From Falsiroseomonas oleicola (lineage in GTDB: Bacteria; Pseudomonadota; Alphaproteobacteria; Acetobacterales; Acetobacteraceae), in assembly GCF_019029495.1 (NCBI RefSeq), contig NZ_JAERQM010000005.1:372001-436000 (forward strand): a DNA stretch of 64,000 nucleotides, read 5' to 3'. Both the position numbers and the translations under genes were made by a program. Positions 1 through 8,909 of this stretch are shown here, one piece after another. The first letter of the stretch is position 1; every line of letters begins with the position of its first letter. Under the pieces are notes generated by a model. The model was not told the DNA's origin and did no database searches. It was given only the letters and a program-made list of their open reading frames with translations.

Positions 1-634
1 TGTCCAAGGCCTCGCACAGCGCGGCCATCGCCGCGCTGATGGCGCCTTCGAAGGTCGGTATCTCCGCCATGCTGCGCAGCAGGCGTTCGCGCAGAGCGGC
101 GCGGGACGCTTCGGCGTCCCGCGCCGCGAGTTGGCGGCGAAGCTCGAGCTGCGCCATCACCGCCTCGCCCAGGTCGGTCAGGGACTGTAGTTCCGCCTCG
201 TTGAGCGGCCGGCGCGGCTGGTAGTCCATGACACAGAGCGTGCCGATGGCGTGACCCTCCGGCGTTCGCAGGGGCGCGCCGGCGTAGAATCGCAGGCAGG
301 CCTCCCCGGTGACCAGCGGACTTTCGGCGAAACGCGGGTCCAGCCGCGCATCGGGGACCATGCAGATGCCGTCGCCCCTGATGGCCTCGTTGCAGAAGCT
401 CATGGCGCGCGGCGTCGTCTCCAGCGTCGTCCCGATCCGCGCCTTGAACCACTGGCGATCGGCGTCGACGAAGGAGATCAAGGCGATCGGCGCCTGCAAA
501 ACCTGACTTGCGAGGCGGGCGAGGCGGTCGAAGGCGGCCTCCGGCTGGGTGTCGAGCACCGCATAGCGATACAGCGCGGCGAGGCGCTCGCTTTCCTGAG
601 GCGGCAGTTCTGTGCTGTCCCGCGCTGGCGTCAC
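1..634 (-). CDS. GAF-domain sensor protein, N-terminal part (runs off the window)
   Basis: Partial gene; its 3' end lies beyond base 1. The visible ~211 residues form one GAF domain: an LDTQPE entry motif about 25 residues in, then ISFVDADRQWFKA, a CNEAI segment and the GTLCVMD strand typical of GAF domains at the start of sensor kinases and diguanylate cyclases. A helical linker follows and the sequence then runs out, so the output domain is unknown. I chose the GTG at 634 because AAGGA lies eight bases upstream; another GTG at 655 is in frame but has no ribosome-binding site. GAF domains bind small ligands or sense redox, and the ligand cannot be told here. The 100 bases separating it from the MFS gene hold nothing else I recognise. 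Confidence 0.75.
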   Translation of the reverse strand, partial: MTPARDSTELPPQESERLAALYRYAVLDTQPEAAFDRLARLASQVLQAPIALISFVDADRQWFKARIGTTLETTPRAMSFCNEAIRGDGICMVPDARLDPRFAESPLVTGEACLRFYAGAPLRTPEGHAIGTLCVMDYQPRRPLNEAELQSLTDLGEAVMAQLELRRQLAARDAEASRAALRERLLRSMAEIPTFEGAISAAMAALCEALD

Positions 635-735
635 GTCGAAGGTCCTTGGCGGCACGGACCCAGGCGGCGATGAAGCCGTTATAGGAGAATTTCCAGCCCG
701 GTTAACCGCGAAGCATATCGTTATATGGGTTATCG

Positions 736-2010
736 TCAACGCTTCGCTACGAATGGCGCATTTTGGCGCGCGGCATCCGGCGACACATCTTCCAGCCGGT
801 CGATCGCCAACAAGGCGGGGAACCAGCGCATCCACAGACATGCCACCACGACGGTGCCAACGCCACCCAGCACCACTGCCGGCACCGGGCCCAGCAGCGC
901 GGCGGCGACGCCCGATTCGAACTCGCCGAGCTGGTTGGATGTGCCGATGAACAGCGCATTCACCGCCGCCACCCGGCCGCGCATTTCATCCGGCGTCGAA
1001 AGCTGCACGAGGGACTGCCGCACCACCACGCTGACCACATCCGCAGCCCCCAGCAGGATCAGCGCCGCGCTGGACAGGACCAGGGAGCGTGACAGGCCGA
1101 AGACCACCGTCGCCACCCCGAACAGGATCACCGCCAGGAACATCCGCCGGCCCGCGCCATGCCCGATCGGCCGCCAGGCCAGCAGCAGCGACATGGCCAG
1201 GGCGCCGATGGCGGGCGATGCGCGCAGCATGCCGAGGCCCCAGGGGCCGGTCTCCAATATGTCCTTCGCATAGATCGGAAACAGCGCCACCGCGCCGCCC
1301 AGCAGCACCGCCATCATGTCGAGCGAGACGGCGCCGAGCAGCGCCGGGCGCGACCAGATGAAGGTGATGCCGGAAAACAGGCTTTCCATCGTGACCTTGC
1401 CGCGCATCAGCGTGCGCGCCGGGATGCGGATGGCCAGCACCATCAGCCCAGCCAGCAGGAAGGCCAGGGCGGCGAGCCCGTAGGCGGCACCAGCCCCGCC
1501 CAGCGCATAAAGGAAGCCGCCCAGCGCCGGCCCGCAGATGGTCGCGACCTGGTTGGCGGAAGTCGCCATCGCAGTGCCGCGCGGCAGGTCCCGCGCCGCC
1601 ACCACCCCAGCCAGCAGCGCCTGCTGCGCCGGCATCTCGAAGGCGCGGGCGGTGCCGAACAGCACGACGAAGGCGAAGATCGCGTCGCGGTCCAGCCAGC
1701 CGGCCAGGCTGCCCCAGGCAAGGCCGGCCCCGCCCAGCGCCGTCACCATCCGACACAGCCCGACCAGACGGCGGCGGTCCACCCGGTCCGCCACCTGGCC
1801 CACCAGCAGGGTCAGCAGCAGCATGGGCAGAAACTGCGCCAGGCCGACCAGGCCGAGCGCCAGCGCGCTGTCCGTCAGGTCGTAGACCTGCCAGCCCACG
1901 GCGACCACCTGGATCTGCAGGGCCGCGGCCGACAGGATGCGGGAGCCGAGGAACAGGGCGAAGGGGCGTTGCCGCAGCAGGGAAGGGGCGTCGGGTGCGG
2001 CGTCTTGCAT
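736..2010 (-). CDS. MFS transporter, enterobactin-exporter-like (MFS_3)
   Basis: A 424-residue inner-membrane protein with about 12 hydrophobic segments. The loop after the second helix carries the MFS motif A form (GQVADRVDRRR). Length and the N-terminal half (FLGSRILSAAALQ, VGWQVYDLT) fit the MFS_3 group that includes the enterobactin exporter EntS and many unassigned drug or siderophore exporters. Substrate is not deducible. It lies 81 bases downstream of the Ldh_2 gene on the same strand, so it may be a distal member of the carboxylate-uptake operon, although that gap leaves room for its own promoter. No clear ribosome-binding site precedes the ATG at 2010. Confidence 0.82.
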   Translation of the reverse strand: MQDAAPDAPSLLRQRPFALFLGSRILSAAALQIQVVAVGWQVYDLTDSALALGLVGLAQFLPMLLLTLLVGQVADRVDRRRLVGLCRMVTALGGAGLAWGSLAGWLDRDAIFAFVVLFGTARAFEMPAQQALLAGVVAARDLPRGTAMATSANQVATICGPALGGFLYALGGAGAAYGLAALAFLLAGLMVLAIRIPARTLMRGKVTMESLFSGITFIWSRPALLGAVSLDMMAVLLGGAVALFPIYAKDILETGPWGLGMLRASPAIGALAMSLLLAWRPIGHGAGRRMFLAVILFGVATVVFGLSRSLVLSSAALILLGAADVVSVVVRQSLVQLSTPDEMRGRVAAVNALFIGTSNQLGEFESGVAAALLGPVPAVVLGGVGTVVVACLWMRWFPALLAIDRLEDVSPDAARQNAPFVAKR

Positions 2011-2091
2011 GGCGGCCAGGGGACACGCGGCGCGGGGCGCCGTCCAGCCTCTCCCGGCAGGACAGCCGGCTGGGGCTCAGGCCTCCACGAT

Positions 2092-3114
2092 TCAGCCTGC
2101 CAGGGCGCGCAGCCTGGCCAGGTCGGCGGCCTTCACCAGCGCGCCGTCCTGGCGCTGGCGTTTCAGCGTGGCGATCTCCCGCTCCCCGGGCAGCATCACC
2201 GGGCGTGCCGGATCGGCGGCCGGCGTCGCGTGCAGGATGCCGATGAAGTCCGCCATCCGGCTGGTGAGCGTCGCGGTATCCGCCAGCTTCGTCGCGTCGA
2301 TGGCGATGAAGACATGGCCGAGATCCTGCGCCACCTCCGGCGTCTTGTCCCAGGCCTTGACCCTGGTGAGATAGGCGGCGCCGGAGAGCAACCCGGCCAG
2401 CAGGTCCACCATCACCGCCAGCCCATAGCCCTTGTGGCCGCCCACCGGCAGCAGGAAGCCGGCCAGCGCCGCCCTGGCATCCGTGGTCGGCCGGCCTTCG
2501 GCATCCGTTGCCCAGCCTTCCGGCAGCGGGTCGCCGCTGGCCGCCAGGTCGCGGATCTTGGCCCGCGCGGCGACGGACAGCGCCATGTCCAGCACCACGG
2601 GGTCACCGCCCGGATTGGGCACGCCGATGCCGATGGGGTTGTTGCCCAGCCGCGTATCCCGGCCGCCCCAGGGGGCGATGGTGGTGGTGGCGTTGGAGGC
2701 GATGAGGGTGGCGAATCCCTGCTCCGCCGCGATCAGCGCATAGGGCAGGATCGGCCCGAAATGATTGCTGCCGCGGGCGAAGGCGGCACCGATTCCGCAA
2801 TCCCGCGCGCCCGCCATCGCCGCTTCCAGCGCCGTCATGCCGACCAGCGGGCCGATGCCGTTTTGGCCATCGACCATGGCGAGCGCCGGCATCACCCGCA
2901 TCACCTGCGGCTGCGCCGCCGCGTCGATGCCGCCGACCTTCACCCGGTCGAGATATTGGCCGACGCGGCTGATGCCATGGGTGGTCAGCCCGGCGAGTTC
3001 CGCCATCACCAGGATGCGCGCCGCCTGGCGCGAATCGGCCTGCGCCATGCCGCCGCGGGTCAGCGCGGCGGTGGCCAGGGCCAGAAGTTCAGTCTCGGTG
3101 ACGCGTTCCGTCAC
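2092..3114 (-). CDS. Ldh_2 family (malate/L-lactate/ureidoglycolate-type) dehydrogenase
   Basis: A 340-residue cytoplasmic NAD(P)-dependent oxidoreductase of the Ldh_2 family, a fold unrelated to Rossmann lactate dehydrogenases. Family marks are THGISRV near residue 46, RGSNHFG near 116 with the catalytic His, the NNPIG segment, and GGHKGYGLA near 227. Members oxidise 2-hydroxyacids such as malate, L-lactate, sulfolactate or ureidoglycolate; the substrate here is not fixed by sequence. The start is GTG and overlaps the stop of the PrpF-like gene (GTGA), so the two are translationally coupled. This suggests a hydroxyacid or oxoacid made or imported by the upstream genes is its substrate (inference). 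Confidence 0.88.
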   Translation of the reverse strand: MTERVTETELLALATAALTRGGMAQADSRQAARILVMAELAGLTTHGISRVGQYLDRVKVGGIDAAAQPQVMRVMPALAMVDGQNGIGPLVGMTALEAAMAGARDCGIGAAFARGSNHFGPILPYALIAAEQGFATLIASNATTTIAPWGGRDTRLGNNPIGIGVPNPGGDPVVLDMALSVAARAKIRDLAASGDPLPEGWATDAEGRPTTDARAALAGFLLPVGGHKGYGLAVMVDLLAGLLSGAAYLTRVKAWDKTPEVAQDLGHVFIAIDATKLADTATLTSRMADFIGILHATPAADPARPVMLPGEREIATLKRQRQDGALVKAADLARLRALAG

Positions 3115-4211
3115 ACCCCGGCCCAGGCCTTGGACGGTACATAGACCTCGCCCTTCATGATGCGCCGTGCCGTGCGCAGCGTGCCGCCGCCGAGGATGGT
3201 GGCGCTGCCATCTTCCGCCGTGCCGGTGGTGATGACCGCTTCCATCACGCCGGTCGGATGTTCCAGCGTCACCATCTCCCGCGCCTCGGCATTCACCACG
3301 GCGATGCCGGCGGCGACGGTGCCGGGCAGCTTGCAGGCGCTGGCGATGCAGATGCCGCCCGTCACCGCCATGGCCTCATGCGTCGCGAGCGGCGTGAAGT
3401 AGCGCGCGGCGACGCCCTGGCCGCCGGCGGGCTCACCGACCATGGCGAATTTCGGCATCACCTTGCCGGCCACGTCGCCCATGCCCATGGCAAGGCCCGC
3501 GGCGCGGCGGATGCGCTCGATCCGCGCCATGAAATCCTTGTCCGCGTCGAGCTCCTTCGCCGATTCGCGTGCCGTCTTGCCCAGGTCCCTGGCGCGGGCG
3601 ATCACCACCGGCATGGCAACGTCGAGGCAGGTGACGTCCACACCCTCGATATGGTCAAGCGCATGGCCGGTCGGCATCAGCTTGCCGGTCGCGCCACCCA
3701 CGGCATCCGCGAAGTTCAGCACGATGGGAGCGGCGGTGCCGGGCACGCCGGCGATGGCGGCATCGCCGTCATAGGTCACGCGGCCGCCCGGGGTCTGCAC
3801 CACCGCCTCGATCAGCGCGCCGGTATTGACGGCGCGGATCAGCACCTTGGTCTCCCCGTCCTCGGCCGGGACGAGGCCTTCCTCGATGGCGAAGGGTCCG
3901 ATTCCCGCCAGCATATTGCCGCAGGTCGGACCCCAGTCGACGAAGTCCTTGTCCACCGAGACCTGGGCGAACAGGTAGTCGACCTGCTGCGCCTCCCCCG
4001 GCGCGGCCTTGCTGACCATCACCGTCTTGCTGGTCAGCGTGGTGGCGCCGCCGAGGCCGTTGATCTGCCGCGCATCGGGCGAGCCCATCACCGCCAGCAG
4101 CACGCGGCCCGCATCCTCCCGGCTCTCCGGCAGGTCGCCGCGGTGGAAATAGGGGCCGCGGCTGGTGCCGCCCCGCATGAAGGTGCAGCGAATCGCGGTC
4201 TGGAGGGTCAT
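3111..4211 (-). CDS. PrpF-fold isomerase, 4-oxalomesaconate tautomerase (GalD/YbhH)-like
   Basis: A 366-residue protein of the PrpF (diaminopimelate-epimerase-fold) family. It matches the GalD/YbhH pattern along its length: RGGTSRGPYF at 13-22, MGSPD, LTSKT, a GPTCGNMLAG motif near 95 with the active-site Cys, VNTG, GVPGTAAP near 156, and a C-terminal GEVYVPS. GalD interconverts 4-oxalomesaconate tautomers in gallate and protocatechuate 4,5-cleavage; other PrpF proteins isomerise aconitates. Which acid is handled here is not certain. It sits 19 bases after the TctA-TctB gene and overlaps the Ldh_2 gene, so import, isomerisation and oxidation of one tri- or dicarboxylate is a reasonable reading. 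Confidence 0.88.
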   Translation of the reverse strand: MTLQTAIRCTFMRGGTSRGPYFHRGDLPESREDAGRVLLAVMGSPDARQINGLGGATTLTSKTVMVSKAAPGEAQQVDYLFAQVSVDKDFVDWGPTCGNMLAGIGPFAIEEGLVPAEDGETKVLIRAVNTGALIEAVVQTPGGRVTYDGDAAIAGVPGTAAPIVLNFADAVGGATGKLMPTGHALDHIEGVDVTCLDVAMPVVIARARDLGKTARESAKELDADKDFMARIERIRRAAGLAMGMGDVAGKVMPKFAMVGEPAGGQGVAARYFTPLATHEAMAVTGGICIASACKLPGTVAAGIAVVNAEAREMVTLEHPTGVMEAVITTGTAEDGSATILGGGTLRTARRIMKGEVYVPSKAWAGV

Positions 4212-4230
4212 CGGGTGGTCCTTGCGGGCT

Positions 4231-6201
4231 TCAGCGGAACGGCCAGGGCAGGTCGAGATACTCCTGCAGCAGGCCGCCGGGGAAGACCAGGTTCAGCGCA
4301 TTGGCCAGCACCAGCATCAGCCCAGCCGCGCCCGCCGTCAGCGCCACCGCCTGGACCCAGGAGGAGCGTGCGACCACCCGCAGGAAGACCATGAAGAAGC
4401 CGATCAACGAGGCGAAGAAGCCCACCAGCCCGATGGCGCCCATGAAGCCCAGGAACCACAGCAGGAAGCGCCAGGGGCCGCCATCGCGGGCCTGAGCCTC
4501 GCTGTCGAAATTGGCGGAGCCGGCGGCAACCGGGCCACGCACCTGCTGCACCAGCAGAAGCAGGGTGGCGATGCCGCCAACGATGCCGACCGCGATCGGG
4601 AAGATCTGCGCCAGGAAGGACACGCCCAGCCCCTGCTGGATGGCGAAGCCGAAGCCTGCCAGCGCGACGCAGGAGAAGATGATCTGCGGCGTCATGTTGC
4701 GCGCCACCGAATATTCCGCCGAGCCCTCGGTGTGGATGCTGCTGCCGCCCTTGGCGCCGCGCAGCCCGGCCCAGATGGAGATGATGGTGATGGCCGCGAT
4801 TACCAGCACCAGCGGCCGCGTCACGAAGCCCCAGCCATAGAACTGCACCGCCTGGTACAGGTAACGCTCGCCGCCCAGCGCCAGCACGAAGCCGATCAGG
4901 AAGGCGGGGCGGGACCAGCCGAAGCGGCGCAGGAAGATGCCGAGGATGCCCATGACCAGCAGCGCCATCAGGTCTTCGAAGCTGCGCGTCGCCTGGAAGG
5001 CGGCGAAGCAGATCACCATGATCATGAAGGGCGCGATCAGCGCGTAGCGCACCGCCGTCAGCTTCGCGATGCCCGGCGCCAGCAGGATGCACATCGCGGT
5101 GCCGATGACATTGGCGATCGCGAGCGACCAGATGATGGTGTAGGTGATGCCGAGGTCGTTGCTGGCCATGCCCGGGCCGGGCTGGATTCCCAGCAGGATC
5201 ATGGCGGCCAGGAAGATCGCCATCGACCCGGAACCCGGGATGCCGAACAGCAGCGTCGGCAGCAGCGCGCCGGCGGCCGTGGCGTTGTTCGCCGATTCCG
5301 GCGCGATCACGCCCCGGATGTCGCCCTTGCCGAATTGCGACTTGTCCTTGCTGGTCTGAACCACATGGCCATAGGCGATCCAGTCGACGACACTGCCGCC
5401 GATGCCGGGGATCGCGCCGATCAGCGCGCCGATGCCGGAACAGCGCAGCGTCAGCCAGATATTCGCCAGCGTGTCCCGCACGCCGCGGAACCAGCCGCGG
5501 CCGAGCTGCGCGCCCTGCGCGATGGAACCGCCGCCACGCAGCAGGTCCAGGATCTCTGGCAGTGCGAAGATGCCGAGCGCGACGGTGACCAGCGGGATGC
5601 CGTCGATCAGGTACAGCATGCCGAAATCCATGCGGTACTCGCTGGTCGCGGGCGCCGCGCCGACCAGGCCGAAGCCGAGGCCGAGGCAGGCGGAAGCGAT
5701 GCCCTTCACCATGTTGGCGCCGGACAGCACGCCCACCATCGATAGGCCGAACAGCGTCAGCATGAACAGCTCGGCGGTACCGAAGGCCAGGATGATCGGG
5801 GCGGCGATCAGCACCGCGAAGGTCAGCAGCAGCGCCCCGAACAGCCCGCCGATCATCGAGGCCGCGAAGGCCGCCGACAGCGCGCGTGCCGCCTGGCCCT
5901 GCTTCGCCAGCGGAAACCCATCCAGCACCGTGGCCTGGGAGGCGGAGGAGCCGGGGATGCCCATCAGGATGGAGGTGAAGGTATCGGCGGTCGGGATGAT
6001 GGCCAGCAGGCCGATCAGCATGGCGAGCGCCGAGGTCGAATCCATGCCGTAGAGGAAGGGCAGCAGCAGCGACAGGCCGGCGATGCCGCCCACACCTGGC
6101 AGCACGCCGATCACCAGGCCGAGGCTGACCCCGGCGAGCATGTAGCCCATATGCTGCAACGTCAGCAGGTTGCCGAGCGTCGCGAAGAACAGTTCGATCA
6201 T
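4231..6201 (-). CDS. Tripartite tricarboxylate transporter permease, TctA fused to TctB
   Basis: A 656-residue integral membrane protein. Residues 1-490 are a full TctA: the paired glycine motifs GVLPGVGG (33-40) and GAIPGIGG (262-269), the TFTSILMGIPG segment after the first, and FGIPGSGS in the second half. After a short hydrophilic linker, residues ~510-656 add four hydrophobic segments of the size of TctB, which is normally a separate small subunit. This gives a complete secondary tricarboxylate permease in one chain, lacking only the periplasmic receptor. The receptor is encoded 75 bases upstream (6277-7383) on the same strand. Transport is ion-driven with no ATPase. Confidence 0.92.
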   Translation of the reverse strand: MIELFFATLGNLLTLQHMGYMLAGVSLGLVIGVLPGVGGIAGLSLLLPFLYGMDSTSALAMLIGLLAIIPTADTFTSILMGIPGSSASQATVLDGFPLAKQGQAARALSAAFAASMIGGLFGALLLTFAVLIAAPIILAFGTAELFMLTLFGLSMVGVLSGANMVKGIASACLGLGFGLVGAAPATSEYRMDFGMLYLIDGIPLVTVALGIFALPEILDLLRGGGSIAQGAQLGRGWFRGVRDTLANIWLTLRCSGIGALIGAIPGIGGSVVDWIAYGHVVQTSKDKSQFGKGDIRGVIAPESANNATAAGALLPTLLFGIPGSGSMAIFLAAMILLGIQPGPGMASNDLGITYTIIWSLAIANVIGTAMCILLAPGIAKLTAVRYALIAPFMIMVICFAAFQATRSFEDLMALLVMGILGIFLRRFGWSRPAFLIGFVLALGGERYLYQAVQFYGWGFVTRPLVLVIAAITIISIWAGLRGAKGGSSIHTEGSAEYSVARNMTPQIIFSCVALAGFGFAIQQGLGVSFLAQIFPIAVGIVGGIATLLLLVQQVRGPVAAGSANFDSEAQARDGGPWRFLLWFLGFMGAIGLVGFFASLIGFFMVFLRVVARSSWVQAVALTAGAAGLMLVLANALNLVFPGGLLQEYLDLPWPFR

Positions 6202-6276
6202 CGGATGGGCAGCCTTCGCGGCGCGGGATGGCGGGCGGACGCCGGGATCACCCGGGCGTCGCGCCCGCCGGCCCGA

Positions 6277-7383
6277 TCAGAAGCGGACGTTGTGGTTGGT
6301 GGTCAGGAAGTTCCGCACCCATTCGCGGGCCTCGGGCTTGATGGTGGTGGCGAGGCGGTACACCGCATTCACATCATCGCCCACCGCCTGCGTGTACTCG
6401 CCGAGCACATCGCCCTTGCGCGCCTGCAGCTCCGGATCCGCCACCGCATCGGCGAAGGCCTTCCTGTAGGTCGCGACGATGTTGGCCGGCGTATTGGGCG
6501 GCAGCAGCGCCGGCTTCTGCCCGGCGAAGCCGGAGGCGAAGAAGGCGAGGTAGGCGTCGTACTCCACGCCGGACGGCTTGCGGCCGTTCAGCATCTCATA
6601 CACTTCGACGAAGTGCGGCAGGTCCGGGAAGGACGGATCGCGCTGCACATTGCCCTGGCCGTCCAGCACGCCGTAGGAGAACATCGGCACCGCCGTGCCC
6701 GCCTCCACCATCGGCATCACCTGCGTGATGAAGGCAGAGGAGGTCTGGTAGTCGATGGTGATCTCGCCGCGCATCAGGCCAAGCCGCGCCTCGCCGCGCC
6801 CGCGCATGCCGAAGACGAAGCGCACATTCAGCCCCAGCAGCCGGAAGGCCAGCATCGGCACCAGGTCGAGCGAGGTCGCACCCTGGCTGCCATAGACCAG
6901 CTCGCGGTCGCGCAGACGGCCGAGCTGGGACGCATTCTCGATGCCCAGGCTCTTCGGCAGGTAGACGACGCCGCCGGTGGGCGAGACGTAGGTGGGAATC
7001 ATCCTGGTGTAGTCGTAGCGCACCCGCGGATCGCCCAGCAGGAAGGGAAACTGGGTGGACCCCGAGGTGCCGATGAAGCTCAGCCCGTCCGGCCGCGCGC
7101 GCTGGTAGAAGGTGTTGGTGCCGGTGATGGAACCGCCGCCTGGCACGTTGCGGACGATGACATTGGGCTGGCCCGGCAGGTGCTTGCCCAGGAAGGGCGC
7201 CATGAAGCGGGCCCAGACATCGCTGCCGCCGGCTTCCGCGAAGGGAATGACGAATTCGATGGTGCGGCCGGCGAAATCCTGCGCCTGCGCCAGGCCCGGC
7301 AGCGCCGCGGCGGCACCAAGGCCGGCGCCCGCGCGCAGCAGGGTCCGGCGGCTCGTGAGGAGGGGGGTGCTGGCTGAAGTCAT
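6277..7383 (-). CDS. Bug/TctC-family periplasmic carboxylate receptor
   Basis: A 368-residue exported receptor. The start at 7383 is preceded by GGGAGA; an upstream in-frame ATG at 7428 would add residues before the signal and is rejected. A twin-arginine-like leader (SRRTLL) and hydrophobic stretch end at ALPGLAQAQ. The mature protein shows the Bug-family pattern FVIPFAEAGGSDVWAR and NVPGGGSITGTN. Bug receptors deliver carboxylates to TctAB permeases, and this one heads the operon with the fused TctA-TctB, so it is the likely cognate receptor. It diverges from a second Bug gene at 7674 across 290 bases. Confidence 0.9.
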   Translation of the reverse strand: MTSASTPLLTSRRTLLRAGAGLGAAAALPGLAQAQDFAGRTIEFVIPFAEAGGSDVWARFMAPFLGKHLPGQPNVIVRNVPGGGSITGTNTFYQRARPDGLSFIGTSGSTQFPFLLGDPRVRYDYTRMIPTYVSPTGGVVYLPKSLGIENASQLGRLRDRELVYGSQGATSLDLVPMLAFRLLGLNVRFVFGMRGRGEARLGLMRGEITIDYQTSSAFITQVMPMVEAGTAVPMFSYGVLDGQGNVQRDPSFPDLPHFVEVYEMLNGRKPSGVEYDAYLAFFASGFAGQKPALLPPNTPANIVATYRKAFADAVADPELQARKGDVLGEYTQAVGDDVNAVYRLATTIKPEAREWVRNFLTTNHNVRF

Positions 7384-7673
7384 GTCGGTCTCCCAAAATC
7401 GCGCGGGTTGTCTCCCGCGCCAGATCATAAACGAATCCAGGGGCGGGGCCGAAGAAGCCGGCCACGCCCCGCGAAGCCGGCGAGCAGGCCGCCGGATGGT
7501 TACCGTCTTTGTCGCAAATAAAGCCGACCGTCCATCACCAACTCGGAGGATGCGGCACAGGAATCACCCGGACGGGGCTGCCGGTGGCGCTTGCTGGTGA
7601 CGTGGGATCAAAGTGATTCTAGCATGGTGAGACAACGGCATGCTCGAAATGCCGGAACCGGAGGAACGACCTG
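7384..7673. other. Divergent intergenic region between two TctC genes
   Basis: 290 bases without a convincing gene. It must hold promoters for both the leftward TctC-TctAB-PrpF-Ldh operon and the rightward TctC gene. On the + strand the best weak candidate is TTGCTG at 7591 with GATTCT 18 bases on. GGAGGA precedes the ATG at 7674. I saw no strong inverted repeat that would mark an operator. Confidence 0.35.
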
Positions 7674-8660
7674 ATGAACCGACGCAACGCCCTGCGCCTG
7701 GCCGGTGGCGCCCTGCTGACCGCCCCCCTGCTTTCCACACCCTTCCTGGCCCGCGCGCAGGAAGCCTGGCCCATCCGCCAGGTCCGCATCGTGATCCCCT
7801 TCGCCGCAGGCGGCCCGCAGGACATCCCCGCCCGCATCATCGCCGAACGCCTCAGCCGCACCATGGGCGCCACCTTCATCATCGAGAACCGCCCCGGCGT
7901 CGGCGGCGGCCTCGGCGCGCAGATGGTCGCCAATTCGCCGCCAGACGGGGCGACGCTGCTGTTCATCTCCTCCTCCATCTCCATCCTGCCGACGCTGCAA
8001 CGCCAGTTGAACTTCGACCCGCTGCGCGACCTGGCGCCGCTGACCGTCGTCTGCGACGTGCCCGCCGGCATGATGGTGCGCGCCGACAGCCGCTTCACGG
8101 ACCTCGCCAGCCTGATCGCGGAAGCCAAGGCCAACCCCGGCAAGCTCACCTACGGCTCCGGCGGCGTCGGCTCCGCCAACCACCTCGCCGGCGCGCAATT
8201 CGCGGCCCTGGCTGGCCTCGAGACCGTCCACGTGCCCTATCGCGGCGTCAGCCAGGCGGTGAACGCGATCTACACCGGCGAAATCGACTTCGTCTTCGGC
8301 AGCAGCGTCGAAGTCCTCGCCCACCACCGCCAGGGCCGCGCCCGCCTGCTCGGCATGACCATGCCCCAGCGCGTGCCCGCTGTGCCGGATATCCCCGCCA
8401 TCGCCGAACTCGTCCCCGGCTACTCCGCCCCCAACTGGTTCGCCATGTTCGCCCCCAAAGGCATGCCACAACCGATGATGGACCGCCTGGTCGCCGAACT
8501 GACCGCCATGCGCGACGACGAAGTCCTCAACGCCCGCCTCAGCCCAGCCGCCGCCATCATCCGCATGGACGGCCCCGCCGCCCTGACCGCCCAACTCACC
8601 GCCGAAATCCCCCGCTGGCGCGACGTGATCCGCAAGGCGGGCATCGGTGGGGATAGCTGA
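7674..8660 (+). CDS. Bug/TctC-family periplasmic receptor
   Basis: A 328-residue exported receptor with a leader beginning MNRRNALRLAGG and ending at FLARAQ, compatible with Tat or Sec export. The mature part opens with IRIVIPFAAGG-type sequence (VRIVIPFAAGGPQDI), then ENRPGVGGG, PPDG, GSGGVGSANH and VPYRG, the standard Bug-family set. Its carboxylate ligand is unknown. It stands alone on the + strand: the nearest TctA-TctB lies on the other side of the divergent region, and it could share that permease. Transcription ends in a large palindromic element. Confidence 0.9.
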   Translation: MNRRNALRLAGGALLTAPLLSTPFLARAQEAWPIRQVRIVIPFAAGGPQDIPARIIAERLSRTMGATFIIENRPGVGGGLGAQMVANSPPDGATLLFISSSISILPTLQRQLNFDPLRDLAPLTVVCDVPAGMMVRADSRFTDLASLIAEAKANPGKLTYGSGGVGSANHLAGAQFAALAGLETVHVPYRGVSQAVNAIYTGEIDFVFGSSVEVLAHHRQGRARLLGMTMPQRVPAVPDIPAIAELVPGYSAPNWFAMFAPKGMPQPMMDRLVAELTAMRDDEVLNARLSPAAAIIRMDGPAALTAQLTAEIPRWRDVIRKAGIGGDS

Positions 8661-8677
8661 GGGCAGCGCTGGTGATT

Positions 8678-8886
8678 GCAGGGGGACGCTGTCCCCCTGC
8701 ACCCCCTGCCAGGAGGCAGTGGCCTCCTGGACCTCAGGACCTTGAAGGGAAATGGAGAGGGGCCAGAGGGACCGTCGAACATGCGGTACCGCTGGCCCCT
8801 CTCCATTTCCCTTCATGAATCAAAGGGTTCCAAGGGGCCACTGCCCCTTGGCAGGTGGGGTGCGGGGAGGACAGCGTCCTCCCTGC
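8678..8886. repeat. Mirror-symmetric nested palindromic element (~209 bp)
   Basis: The whole segment reads as an imperfect inverted repeat. Five hairpins lie in order: GGGGGAC/GTCCCCC (8681-8697), CCAGGAGGC/GCCTCCTGG with loop AGTG (8709-8730), a perfect 23-bp inverted repeat (8744-8766 with 8792-8814) around a 25-base centre, CCAAGGGGC/GCCCCTTGG with loop CACT (8830-8851), and GGGAGGAC/GTCCTCCC (8865-8883). The right half is a diverged reverse complement of the left half, loops included. It fills the gap between converging genes, so it probably stops transcription from both sides; the symmetric design also resembles a small non-coding mobile repeat. Confidence 0.75.
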
Positions 8887-8909
8887 GAACAACCAGTGCC
8901 GCCCTCCGC

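Noticed and set aside
1159-3144. A 661-codon open frame on the + strand opposite the MFS and Ldh_2 genes
   Set aside because: Its product is low-complexity Arg/Gln/His/Ala sequence, as expected from the reverse of GC-rich codons; the minus-strand frames encode clear protein families.
8676-8909. Short open frames within the palindromic element
   Set aside because: They arise from the inverted repeats and have no ribosome-binding site or family resemblance.
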